Assembly (NCBI GenBank): GCA_910890315.1
Contig: CAJVGD010000005.1
Location: forward strand, 1,364,001 to 1,428,000
Length of the DNA: 64,000 nucleotides
Source of the DNA: Serendipita indica DSM 11827
Taxonomy: Eukaryota > Basidiomycota > Agaricomycetes > Sebacinales > Serendipitaceae
Reading direction: 5' to 3'
Shown: piece by piece, positions 1-10,714 of the stretch
How the letters are laid out: every line of letters starts with the position of its first letter
Position numbering within the stretch: the stretch's first letter is position 1
Notes under the pieces: model-generated
Database searches by the model: none
Seen by the model: the letters and a program-made list of their open reading frames with translations, nothing else
What the model was told of the DNA's origin: nothing
Made by a program: the position numbers and the translations under genes

Positions 1-1024
1 ACATACCGCGATATACATATAGATATGCTTAAAGTTGAGCAGTACAGCAAACAGGATTCCGCTTAGTAACTTGTGATCCTACAAGGACTTTAGAGTGAAG
101 TGGGAAACGGTGATGCTCATACATTACGAGCCATCAGAATTGACCAAAGGAGAATTCCGAACATAAAGCCGTTGTACTGAAAGTGAATATGATCGACAAT
201 CAGGAATCCCGGGTGGAAGAATAGCGATGCAGAAATGATGCGTTGGATATTAGGGTGAATACTTTTGGGAATAAAGCTGTATTATGGATTAGAAGGGCCA
301 AAGAATGGGTTCCAGCCTTACGAGCGCAGTGCGAGAGCCATAACTAGCTCAGTGACGATGACGGTTGTTCGTTGATATGCTACAACGGTCCAGGCGTCGT
401 AGCCAAGATTTTGCACCCTGAGCATCTGGGAATCGATGAATGATGCCGGTATCGACAATAGGTATTCAAAGTAAGCGAAGAATGGTGGGTAATCGAGCGC
501 TGAGGGCCGTCAGATGCGACGCTTTAGAACATGTGCAACCTACTCCACTCAGAGGTGGCCTATCTTTGTGTCAATAAGACTGTTGATTATATGAAATCAA
601 ACTACCTCGTAGTACCACTGAGAGAGTGGCAGACTATTCGTTATTGCCATCCAATTCCTATGAACCTCAAAGTCGGTCGACCGGCTACAGACGAGTCAGT
701 TCAAGATTTGCCATGGGAAACAAGTACTCGCTATGCAGGAAATAGCAATAGTTTGATGACCGTGCCGACAACGAGCAAATCCCAGTCGACGTTCGACAGG
801 GACGTTCTTTCGCTATCCTTCTCTTTGACAGCTTTTATTCCCTCTCCATAGGTATGTATACTGTCTGGAATCACTTTATGCATGCTTCCACTATGGATAC
901 CGCCGCTGGCGTTCGACGGCTTGCGAACACGTAGAGAGCCCGAACCAGTTGGCGTCAATGACTGCGAGAAACGCTTCGAATGTCTCGACGAGGAAGTAGA
1001 GCCTCCATCCAAAGCCGGCTCCAT
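1..1024 (-). CDS. ALG8: ALG8 dolichyl-P-glucose glucosyltransferase, 3' end cut by window edge
   Basis: ER membrane GT57 enzyme that adds the second glucose to the lipid-linked N-glycan precursor. Recognised from family blocks read across introns: [51 protein letters not shown] and [15 protein letters not shown] is at 1024; the N-terminal ~60 residues are low-complexity and not conserved. Exon 1 ends at 732; the next intron, 685-731, is GC-AG (donor gcgagt). A 16-nt exon lies at 544-559 and carries TSEW. Further introns interrupt the gene down to position 1, where coding continues outside the window. It is divergent from VMA21, with 78 bp between the two ATGs. The family is clear; ALG8 is preferred over ALG6 by the WYYEATSEW and HIHFQYNGF blocks. 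Confidence 0.85.
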
Positions 1025-1102
1025 GGACCAAGGGGAAAATAATGATGCTGGACAAGGTCAAGTTTGGTTTGTTACTACTTTCAAAACTTGGAGTCGGCTA
1101 TC

Positions 1103-1466
1103 ATGAGCGAGCATGCGGCAGCTGCAAAGATAGCGAACCAGACGGAAAAAAGGTTTGTCTTGTCGAAATACTTTAATGTTGACTCACTCTCAAGGGCAGC
1201 GGTGTCATCACAACGTTGCTAGTGTTCAGTGTCTCGCTTGCGGTGGTTCCTATAAGTGCATACTTTGGCACACAATGGTATCTTACCCCTGGTATGTCCA
1301 CCTTGATGTCTTGGTATTTATTTGACAACCTGACGCAGGTAACACGATTTATCCTGCTGTCGCGGCGGTCGTTTCCGCAAATATCATTCTAATCAGCTAC
1401 GTTATACTGGCAATCAGGGATGACTCGGAGACACGAAAGACCCTGCAAGAGAAGAAGGACCGATGA
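1103..1466 (+). CDS. VMA21: V-ATPase assembly membrane protein VMA21
   Basis: Small ER membrane chaperone for assembly of the V-ATPase Vo sector. Three exons, 1103-1152, 1200-1291 and 1339-1466, join into about 87 residues. Two hydrophobic segments are visible: one starting GVITTLLVFSVSLAVVPIS, and one around YPAVAAVVSANIILISYVIL, separated by a short loop containing YFGTQWYLTPGN. The charged tail ends in KKDR, compatible with a di-lysine ER retrieval signal of the kind VMA21 uses. The size and two-helix hairpin match the family. The second exon start was chosen at 1200 because the earlier AG at 1194 gives a stop. Confidence 0.85.
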
Positions 1467-1875
1467 ATTGGCCTTACTCATGTCACTGTCCTAGAGCACA
1501 GTAAAGATACTTTATCTGAACTTATCGAACTAGCTCTATAATGACTACGAGCCCACGAGTCAAATGCCAGGAGAACTGAGAAGATCTCTCTGAAGAGCAT
1601 CCCGTTGGCCCGCTTCGACATCAGGGTCATTTCGGTCCAGGATTATCACCGAAAGCATGCCATGACTCACTAAATAGATGCGTGCATGGGAAAAATCACG
1701 CACTTTCCTGTGGATTGCTGCCTCGCAGCCTGGTAGCGTGAGCTAGGAGGACCCATTAGGCTCTATATGAGAGTTTCACTGATGTTTCTCGAGAGAGCTA
1801 CAGTCCTGTGTTGCCCTTGTGCACAGGAGGCTCCTCTTGAATACTCGCTACCAACCCCAACATTTGGACCCAACC
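1467..1875. other. Intergenic, 3' of VMA21 and promoter side of the deacetylase gene
   Basis: No conserved coding segment seen on either strand. It should hold the VMA21 3' end and the promoter of the gene starting at 1876; no distinct element was recognised. Confidence 0.5.
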
Positions 1876-3054
1876 ATGCCTAAGCCTGTTATCCTCTACG
1901 ATCTGGATACGCTCCTACACCACTCGGTTGAAGTTATTGCTCATAAGGTCATTGATGCACATGAATCTCCGGATCGCATACATCGTATCCTCGGTGCACT
2001 CACTTCTGACAATAGCTGCGAGCTTGTCGAAATGTCAACTGAGGGGAATCAGGCCCAAATCATAGACTACATCTCTCGAATACACTCTAACGACTATATT
2101 CGCCATATCCAGACAATCTTTGAACGCTTTCTCGCAAGTGGAGCTGTTGAACAAGACGGATGTGTACTTCCAGAATGCTTCCCACACTACTCTTTACTCA
2201 GCATAAGCAAGTCTCACGATCAGAGTACAACCGAGGACGACCAAGGGATGTCTCGCTTTCGCCTCCCAGAAGACCCATTCGCACATATGGGATACTACTC
2301 ATTTGACCTCTCTGCTGGGATGTCAAAGGATACGTTCAAAAGCACCGTGGCGGCCGCTGGACTGTCCATACGAGGCGTCGACATGCTCCTTGAGAGCCCA
2401 TCGCAATCAAGCAAACCCATCATCTTTGCACTCACCCGCCCACCAGGTCACCACGCATGTCGAAATCTCGCCGGCGGATATTGCTACTTTAATAATGCAG
2501 CTATCGCAGCCGACGCTCTACTGTCGAAGCTTGGACCACGATTGACTTTGGCGGGAGAAAAGAGTGACAGACCAGAAAGGGAGAGTCGAGTTGTTATACT
2601 AGACCTAGATTTCCATCATGGAAATGGCACACAAGCACTCACGTATACTCGTCGCGAACCCGCCTATATATCCATACATGGTAAAGGAGAATACCCATAC
2701 TATACAGGATTCGAAGACGAGTGCGGTGCAGGGGAGGGCCAAGGCTTTAATCGTAACCTTCCACTCCTCGCCCGTCCGAAATCGACAACGGAGGAGTACC
2801 TTGCTTTGCTGGAGGAGGCTTGTGTGAAAATTAAAAACGAGTGGAAGTCAAAGTACCTCGTCGTGAGTATGGGGTTTGATACGTATAGAAAGGATGTCTT
2901 AGGTGGGTTTGAACTCGACTGCGAGGATTACACGACGATAGGAGCTCGCATTCGGAGCCTCGGACTTCCTACCTTGGCACTACTGGAAGGTGGTTACTCT
3001 GAAGAATTAGGTGAACTTGCAAAGGCCTTCATTCACGGGTTAGGTGATATATAA
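1876..3054 (+). CDS. Histone deacetylase / acetylpolyamine amidohydrolase family protein, intronless
   Basis: Zinc deacetylase of the arginase-deacetylase fold, acting on acetyl-lysine or acetylpolyamines. The 392-residue product (ATG at 1876, good context caaccATG) shows the family motifs in order: TRPPGHHACRNLAGGYCYFNN (catalytic His pair), VVILDLDFHHGNGTQ (zinc Asp and His), SMGFDTYRKD (second zinc Asp) and LLEGGYSEEL (catalytic Tyr). An in-frame GTG-initiated extension to 1819 is not a plausible eukaryotic start. The gene has no intron, whereas most neighbours have four to sixteen. It resembles the class II / bacterial acetylpolyamine amidohydrolase branch more than RPD3-type enzymes. The substrate cannot be told from the sequence. 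Its stop lies 70 bp from the convergent NACHT-WD40 stop. Confidence 0.85.
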   Translation: MPKPVILYDLDTLLHHSVEVIAHKVIDAHESPDRIHRILGALTSDNSCELVEMSTEGNQAQIIDYISRIHSNDYIRHIQTIFERFLASGAVEQDGCVLPECFPHYSLLSISKSHDQSTTEDDQGMSRFRLPEDPFAHMGYYSFDLSAGMSKDTFKSTVAAAGLSIRGVDMLLESPSQSSKPIIFALTRPPGHHACRNLAGGYCYFNNAAIAADALLSKLGPRLTLAGEKSDRPERESRVVILDLDFHHGNGTQALTYTRREPAYISIHGKGEYPYYTGFEDECGAGEGQGFNRNLPLLARPKSTTEEYLALLEEACVKIKNEWKSKYLVVSMGFDTYRKDVLGGFELDCEDYTTIGARIRSLGLPTLALLEGGYSEELGELAKAFIHGLGDI

Positions 3055-3124
3055 AGCCAAAATAGAGGCAAAGCTGTATTTAATTTTCAGTATTTGATAT
3101 GAAAAAAACATCATCGAGGTCAAG

Positions 3125-6100
3125 TTACTCCTTCCAGGACTCAGTCCATTCCATACCATGGTGAAAGTTGGTAAACTCGATCAAAGTTGGGCGGAAAGGG
3201 CTGTCCTTCGGCATCACAAGATGGTTTGGATATCGTAGACCATGACGATTCTCTGGAGGTGCCCAGTAGATGAGCCCTTCTGCACAGTTGACCCAGCCAT
3301 CTTCTAACAGCAAACAATCTGTATTGTCTCGAGGTCCGAGGGTGAAATGAGAAAGCTTTGGCGCATTAGACTCATCCTTCAAGGGTAAGATGTGCATACT
3401 AACCGCATCGAGAAGTTCAGTGACAGTATTAGAGCGCCCGTAGTCCACCCTGTGTTCGCTATTCCTAAAGTGTGAGACACCTAGAACATTCGAAGTGAGC
3501 AATTTCTTCCTGTCAACATTATATAATTACCCTGATTGAGAGCCATCTGCACGTCCCATATTCGTATAGTCAGGTCTTCGGAAGCCGAGAAAATCAAGCG
3601 ACCATCTGGTGAAAATCGTACTGATTTGACCCTTCCAGAGTGACCTAGCAGCGGTTGTCCAATAAGGTCGCCAGTCTCTGCGTGCCATAGTCGGATAGTG
3701 GCGTCATCTGCCCCGGAGATGAAATACGGGCTGCCAGGGGAGTATTGCACAGAGCCAACCAGGTTTCCATGACCTTGAAGTGGTCCTATGGTACGTTCCC
3801 CAGTCTCTGTCTTCAATTCGGTGATCGTATTATCGTCCTGTCCCACAAGCATTCGTCGTCCATCTGGTGAGAATGCAAGGCAGTATACTTGGGAATTTAG
3901 CCCCATAACTACCTTCCATAGAGCATCACCAGTTTCGGAATCCCAGAGACGGACCGAACTGTCGGATCCAGCAGAGGCAATATAGCGCCCGTCCAGATCA
4001 GGAGAGAAGACAACGCATTGTATGGGCTGGCTATGTCCTTCAAACTCTCTAAGGAGCGATCGAGTTTCCGTATCCCACATGAGAATACGTGCAACTCCGG
4101 AGGACGCAAGTCGATCTCCGCGGGGAGAGAATGCCACAGAATAAACCCAGCCACTATGTTCCCGGAGAGGTTCTCCTAACTGCTCTCCACTTTGTAGGTT
4201 CCAAATCCGAACCGTTCTATCCTCTGAGCCCGATGCAATATAGCGTCCGTCAGAAGAGACGCATACACTATGTATCCTACCAGTATGACCACAGAGTGGC
4301 TGTCCCACAGGCTCCCGCATCCTTGCGTCCCACCGTCGAATGGTGTTATCCCAAGACCCAGAAACAACCCATTGTCCATTATGTGAAATGTCAATACAAG
4401 TAATCCTTTCGGTATGACCATTATATGGCTTTCCCACCAATTTCCTTGTCTTGGTTTCCCATAGGCAGATGGTGTCATCATCTGCACCAGATACTATGAA
4501 ATCTCCACTAGGTGAAAATGCTACGGCGTTTATCCAACCCGTGTGACCTGCCATTTGGGTTTGGAGAGCAATACCAGTCTCTGTATCCCAGAGACAAAGA
4601 AACTTCCACGAGGTCGAGACCAGATGGCGCCCGTTGCGAGAGAGAGCAATGGAAGCAAGGCCACCATCTTGCTCCAATACTCGAGTGAGCCTGTATAAGG
4701 CAGTATCCCACAACTGTATCTTCTTGTCCGAGCTTGATATGAGAAGGCGATCATCCCTTGAGAGCACGAGAGCGCAAATCCCGCCATCATCATCAATCTT
4801 GAACGTCGTTTTTTCCGCATATCCTCTTTGTGCGTCTGATACTCGTATCATCCCATCTTTTGAGCCGGAATAGAGAAGAGAACCATCTGAAGTGACTGCA
4901 AGGGAGGTCACCTCGGCCCCGTGTCCTTGTAAAGGCTTGCCTAGGATCAGCCCCGTGTCTGCATCCCATCTGCAAATAGTCTCGTCTCTTGAGCCCGAGA
5001 AAATATAATAACCATCGAACGCAAATATGACACAAGTCACTTCGCGACTATGCGCTCTAAGTGGTGAGCCTATAGGTGATCCATTATCCACATTCCATAG
5101 GCGAAGGGTTCGATCCCACGACCCAGATACGATGCACCTTCCGTCTGGAGAAAAGGCAACGCAGGTGATGCATGAGGAGTGGCCTCGAAGTGGTTCACCT
5201 ATTGTTTGGCCAGTCTCTGCATCCCAAAGGCGGATTGTCTCGTCCCATGAACCGGAAGCTACACGCCTCCCATCAGGAGAGAACGCGATGCTGCTGACAT
5301 ACGAAGTGTGACCTTGCCATCTTGATGGTGCTTGTGGCCATGTCTCAGGGCAACCGATTGAGACCGACATGACAGTCAAATGGTCAGCAGTAGATTGACG
5401 GAGGTAGGAGTTTGTTGGAGAGAATGGAATGGATGAAATATAGATGTGAGGGATACTGATGGAAATTGGCACGGAGAATGCCATGAGGAATCGCCTTATA
5501 TCAACCAATCGGTCCTTTAGAGCCCCCGTCTGCGAACAATTAGCTATGATCCTTCGACCAAGATTATACACTGACCGGTAATTGGTTGCCAATGTCTTGC
5601 AAACCCCTTATGGCTGCCGGCACCCTACCAAGTGCACTCAGGACCTCCATCCAATGGAGAGGCGCCCCCGCTCCGTAAACTCAGTAAGCTTTCGCTCGAT
5701 CACCTCATCGCCAAAAGATCTTGTGCTGTATGCAATGTGAGTCGGCCAATATACGCAGCTATACTGCAGTTGTGTGGATATATATTGTGAAACTCGTTGG
5801 CTGAAATCTTTGACATCCAAGTTACGAAGAAATGACGAGCTAAGCTTGCAAATATTGAACATTAGCTCTTTATCCATCACGGTCAGACAGCCTTTTGCCA
5901 TCAACACATGAGCACTCGCTCTGTCAACAGCAAACTCCCCAGAAACTGAATCGTCTTCGAGATACTCTGTAAAAGTTTGATGGGCTACAAAGACAGTTTG
6001 ATCACTTTCGACAAGGAGAACACTGGATAACGATTTGACGACTCGATTTGTGACCGAGATTCCAAGTATTGCGTCAATGGAGGGAATTGTCAAAGGTGTT

Positions 6101-7689
6101 ATAGCAGCCATGATGGCCGCGAGCACACGCATTGTCACTTCTCGTTCCTTGTGTGCCGCGGTTCCTGTCAAGTGCGTAGATCCGCATGCTTTGGCGAGTA
6201 TTGTTGAATAAAGTCTGTTTATATCTTGAAGGACATTCCTTTTGGGATCAAGAAGTGTCTTTAGTATCGCGTCAGGGGCCTTGGCGTCTGCAATTGCGTT
6301 GCACGCCGTGCTGGCCAGCAAGAAAAGACACTTGACTCGCTCTGAGAGGATTTCGACGTCCGCTTGTTGCAAAACGGATGACTGAATGAGATCATTTAAT
6401 CTCCCCCTAACATACGCGGCGATATCTGCTTGATTAGCTTGGAGTCTCTTGTCGTGCAGGCTTTCAGTGTGCGAACGATACGGCTCGAGAAATTGGGCAA
6501 TGTCGTTTTCAGGACGACTTGTAACCAAAACCTTCATCTTGCGAACCTCTTGGGGAATGGATGCCCGAAGAGATCGAAGGATGGTCTTTCTATCCCTTTC
6601 GTTACATTCGTCTAAGCCATCGATGACGAATATTATCGTGGTATTGTCCAAGGCGGAGATAATAAGCTTATTCCACTGTTCCTCAAATGCCGCCATTAGG
6701 AGGGAAGGACCGATATCTTTTATGCCTTGAATAATCTTATTCTGAAGTTGAGGTTGGTTGTTTCCAAGCTGAGCTGCAAGAGTCTCGCAAAAGTGGTCAC
6801 TTTTGGCGGTCTCAGGCTGGTTTCCATAGAAGAAAAAGCAGCCTCCAAGGAGGCCTTGCTCTTTCCACTCAATCGCAAGGGTTTTGGCGACAGTAGACTT
6901 TCCTGAACCAGCGACATCAGTCAACCATAGGATCGGGAGAGCCTGTGAATCTGTGGCCCATCGTCGAATGCTTTCCAGAATATCGACACGTGTCCCTTTT
7001 AGGCATGTATCATGTCTATTGCCAAGTGCGTCTCGAAGAGGTGTCAGATTGTTGAAGCGGGCCCCCTCCATCTCTTCCTTGATGTCATGGGCAAACTCGT
7101 GAATTCGAACTGTGATCGCTTGCTATTGATATTGAGTAGCGGGAAGATCATTCAAGTCAAATCATACCATAAACTCTTCCCAACATTTCCTGGTTTCTCG
7201 CTGCAGCTCGGCAATGTGCTCCTTGTCTGTCTGATACCGAAGAATGCTCTTGATTAATCCTCTACTGCTAGCGTTACGCACTCTTGATTGCACTATGTTC
7301 AATTTGCTTGACATTATCAGCGATCAAAGGTCGCTGATGGGATGTCGCCTACTTTTCGTAGCTGATGATCGACTGAAGAATAGCAGTCGAGTGGGGTGGC
7401 TTGCACTGGGATAGAGCTTTCTGCAAAGCCATGACCTGGGATGACAATTCTTCGCCGAAGGTTGTCCAATCTTCCCTGTTGGTCTTCACTGTCTACATTC
7501 TATCAGACCTGATCAATGAATTCGGCTTTTATGACGTACCCGAATAGTCTCCATGACATTTATCAATATTTCCAATGCAGACTTCAATGGTGCCACATCT
7601 GTCGCTTCCGCCGTAGCTTTAGCGATCTTTGCAGCCAATATAGCTCCGTCCAGCGCCTCTAGAGCAGTTTTCTTATGGCTGTTCGACAT
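3125..7689 (-). CDS. NACHT-WD40 STAND protein (HET-E / NLR-like), one frame break
   Basis: Signal-transducing NTPase of the fungal NLR-like class. ATG at 7689; exon 1 is 7540-7689 and encodes a helical N-terminal block. About 300 nt of short exons follow, then a NACHT domain with Walker A DVAGSGKST (near 6895-6925) and Walker B IIFVIDGLDE (near 6615-6640). After it come 14 WD repeats (about 5350 down to 3540), enough for two seven-bladed propellers, and a C-terminal tail after an intron at 3481-3530. The reading frame breaks near the C5 run at 5665-5669: one extra base restores the conserved helical stretch leading to a 46-nt intron and the WD part. Expected product is about 1,400 residues. 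Such proteins sense non-self and can trigger cell death; no partner effector domain is recognisable at the N terminus. It may be a live gene with an assembly error or a recent pseudogene. Confidence 0.8.
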
Positions 7690-8006
7690 GGTGGGCTCCA
7701 AGAGGACGATACCACTCAGTTGGTCCCGACCACTCTAGACATATTCTCCTGGCTCAATATATTGAGAGAAGCTCGCTAATTTCTTGGTTGCGAATCTGAT
7801 CAAGAGAACGGAGTACCGCAATTAAAATCTTGAGCTCCCGCTATTACGGCAATATGCCGATCCGACAAACGCGATGACACTTTAAACGAACTGAAAGCAT
7901 CCTTGAAGCTGCACTATGGTAGAAAAACACGTAGTACAATACTATGCTTGGTCCCGAGCTAGCTTTTACAACAACTGCAACATGATTCTTGATATACATT
8001 CGGCCT
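7690..8006. other. Intergenic, promoter side of NACHT-WD40 gene
   Basis: 317 bp between the NACHT-WD40 start and the 3' end of the next minus-strand gene. No coding signal or distinct element seen. Confidence 0.5.
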
Positions 8007-8837
8007 TTACAATTCTTCTTCCATAATGGAATCCTCTCGTCCTCTTCCTTCCTTTACCAACTGGCGTCGATGCTTCAAAAGCGCAGACACTTCCAGCGTG
8101 TCCGTTCGCTTGAGTGCATTGTTCGACTTTTTCTCAGTGGCACGTCGTCGCATGGCATCTGTCCAGAATTCTCCCCATAGATTCTGCTCATCGACTGTAG
8201 TCTGTCGCTCTACTCCTTGTCTTTTGGCGGACAGACTGAGTGATTCAATCGTGTGAAGTGGGCTTTCGGGTATTGGAGAGCCTGCGCCGTAATAGTCCTC
8301 GAAGATGGACGGATATCGATGTCTTCCAGATACTCCGGTTGGACTTGTGACCCAGTCATCATCCCCAGGATCCACCACGGGACTCATTGGAGTTTCCTCG
8401 ACTTCGCGACTATTGGAGTAATCTGATACTGGAGAAGACTGCTCTCTCATTCGAGCGTTGACATAGAAACGCTCTGGTGCATTCTTCTTGACATGGCCTT
8501 TTCGATGAACTCTTGCTGGTCTAGGAAGGTTGCTCCCCTCGACGGGTGCCAGAATGAGGTCGTCCTCTTCTCTAGGTGGATCAAAATTTGATACTTTTCC
8601 GCCATTCTCTTTCGATGCGACAGGTGAAACAATCGTGTCACACGAAGGTGCCCTCCGCGAAGCTGGCCGAGGGACAATGGCAGTTGCACGGTGACCCTTT
8701 CCAGAGGCGATCACCTCGACGTTACAACGCAATGTTGGACTCAGTGCGTCCAGTGAACCTCTCCGTGTTATTCCCATTCTCGACAGGTGGTCAGGGTTCA
8801 CTGGCAGAGCTAGTCGTCGTCGATCTCGTGCACTCAT
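8007..8837 (-). CDS. Hypothetical protein, Ser/Pro/Arg-rich, intronless
   Basis: A single open frame of 276 codons from ATG at 8837 to a stop at 8007. The product is hydrophilic and low-complexity, with many SP dipeptides and basic residues (RRPS/RRGS-like phosphorylation contexts) and an acidic end, SIMEEEL. No signal peptide or membrane segment is present. The central part, GRHRYPSIFEDYYG, and the part near residue 215, LWGEFWTDAMRRRATEKK, are the least repetitive and would be the best homology handles. I do not recognise the family. Length and absence of stops support coding; an intrinsically disordered regulatory protein is a guess only. Confidence 0.6.
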   Translation of the reverse strand: MSARDRRRLALPVNPDHLSRMGITRRGSLDALSPTLRCNVEVIASGKGHRATAIVPRPASRRAPSCDTIVSPVASKENGGKVSNFDPPREEDDLILAPVEGSNLPRPARVHRKGHVKKNAPERFYVNARMREQSSPVSDYSNSREVEETPMSPVVDPGDDDWVTSPTGVSGRHRYPSIFEDYYGAGSPIPESPLHTIESLSLSAKRQGVERQTTVDEQNLWGEFWTDAMRRRATEKKSNNALKRTDTLEVSALLKHRRQLVKEGRGREDSIMEEEL

Positions 8838-9182
8838 AAGTTTCTCGGGAGGTTGCTTTTTCTTGAAAAGGTCTCAGGGTGATGGAGGAAGCTTCATTTA
8901 TGAGCGCGCCTGTGGCTGAGCATGGGCTGTACTTTTAGGCAGGACACACTTGAGCTGTACACTGGTGAATAGATTATCGGCGATACGTTGTCATGTATAT
9001 TTGCAGCGCTCCGGTCGCCGTCTCGTAGCGAGCGTGGCCAGTCGCGTCAGCCACCATAATCAAACTGCGGCTTTGTCGCGCCGCAAGCAAATGGGACTAA
9101 AGGAGATAACAGAGCGCTTTAAAATGCGTAGATTATATACAACTCGATTTACATGCTATTTTGATGGAACATTTAGGTCGAC
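8838..9182. other. Intergenic
   Basis: 345 bp upstream of the hypothetical gene and downstream of the PI31 gene. A T/A-rich stretch before 9183 is probably the PI31 3' UTR. No coding signal seen. Confidence 0.45.
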
Positions 9183-10346
9183 TTACATGAACATATCATC
9201 GTGGGAGAAACCACCTCTACCTCCTCCAAAACGAGGTGGGAGGAACTCGTCATTATCTGGCTCTCCAGAGAACTGACCTCGCCCTCTTGGTCCGAATGGC
9301 CCTCCTCCCGGTCCGCCACGCCCAGGGAAGCCGCCGATTCCTCCAGCTCCAAATGGCACGATGGGGTCAAAGCGGGCTCCAGGTGGTGCACCCATGGGTG
9401 GCAGATATCCATCTCCTCCCCATGGCCCACCAGTAGGCGGTCCTCGGGCGCCTGGTTGAGTGAACATGGGATGACCTGGGCCGACATACATTCCACCGCC
9501 TGGGTTCAGCGGTTGAATAGGCGAGCGACCGGCGAATGGATTAGGAATGGGATCGAGGTCGCTACGTCCGACTTCCAACGGGTTGTCGCTCCTTGAGGGG
9601 TGTGTAAAAGGTTGGTCAATTCGTGGTGGAGGCTCAAATTCAGGTTCCGATGGACGATGCCTGGCCGGAGCTGAGCCTTCTGTGCTTGGAGGAGCCCTGA
9701 AACAGCGTTAGAAGTAGCATCAGGAGTGTGTGAGTACTCACGGGCTAGGCGATCGGGAATGTGGTTCATAATTCAGATCAGGAAGAAGAGGCCTCAAGAC
9801 AGATTTGATATATTGGGCGATGAGCTCAGAGAGTCGCTCTGACGAAACGTATCCGTGGACCAGCGACTCTTGTTCGATTTGCTCTGTTTGGAAGAATGAG
9901 GGTGACACATACTCCGTCGTAGTAATCTCCATGGATGAAGATTTTTCGGTCTGGGTGAACCGGTCAGTCGGCACGGTGAGAAGCGAGTGGTGTGAACTTG
10001 GGCCGGGAAACGGAGCGCGTACCTGCTCGAGTATGCAATGAACCTGAGTTTTACTCCCAAGCTTCATTATTTTGATCAGGACTGTTTCGTGTGAGGTCGG
10101 CTCGCGATATTTGAACACAAAGTCGGGCGAACGCGCGTTCCATTGCGCGGGTAATACATCTGAACCGTCCCCTGAGACCGTTGATGCGTTCTCGTTTGTG
10201 CCTACAAGCTGTAGACCGAGTGTGGCGTTGACGGCATGAATGAGCGCCGCGAATGCGTCAGCAGCTGAGCGGGGTGGCTGGCCACCTGGAAGAACGAGGA
10301 GGATGTGTTGCAATATGGATGTTGGCTTGAGTGTCAGCCTTGTCAT
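9183..10346 (-). CDS. PI31-like proteasome regulator (PSMF1/Fub1 family)
   Basis: Binds the 20S proteasome and modulates its activity and assembly. Exon 1 (9742-10346) carries the N-terminal fold with ILQHILLVLPGGQPPRSAAD, HAVNATLGLQLVG and FVFKYREP. A 45-nt intron (9697-9741) leads to exon 2 (9183-9696), which is Pro/Gly-rich and ends in the typical PI31 tail: DLDPIPNPF, EPDNDEFLPPRFGGG and a terminal DDMFM. A 72-nt in-frame segment at 9951-10022 has GTACGC..CAG ends and a branch-like GACTGAC, so it is probably a further intron; retaining it would still keep the frame. The start was chosen at 10346 because an upstream in-frame stop near 10441 excludes a longer N terminus in this exon. Confidence 0.8.
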
Positions 10347-10714
10347 TTTTCGTGAATTTGTCAGAGATAAGTCGTCGTTTGGAGTGACAGGGTCCAAGTT
10401 GATCTCCCACTTCGTCAGCGCTTTTTCAGACGAAAGTTGATCAACATCTCAAGATGCAGATAGCAACCTGTTCGATGATCCTAAACATGCGAAAGACCGG
10501 CTCTCCGGTAGCTGTGCGTCGTCGCTTCGCAGCCAATTTCCCAGAGATATTCTTCTCCCATGGCACCTTGTGCTTCACTAAAATCCTCTCACAATCAAAA
10601 ATAAAACGACTCTGCGCAGCCTTCGGGCTCAATAGGCATCTCTGAACCTCCCTTGTCGGCCTCTGCAGGACGTCTACCTGTAGCTCTTCACTCGTTTACT
10701 CTTATTCGTCGACA
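10347..10714. promoter_or_regulatory. Shared divergent promoter region, PI31-like / amino-acid permease
   Basis: 368 bp between divergent ATGs. It contains open frames on both strands (about 10441-10645), but neither resembles a known protein and they overlap each other. A pyrimidine-rich stretch just before 10715 suits a permease 5' UTR. Confidence 0.5.

Noticed and set aside
9201-9596. 131-codon plus-strand frame
   Set aside because: Antisense of the Pro/Gly-rich exon 2 of the PI31-like gene.
10441-10645. Small open frames on both strands upstream of the PI31-like gene
   Set aside because: Mutually overlapping, no family recognised; treated as divergent promoter.
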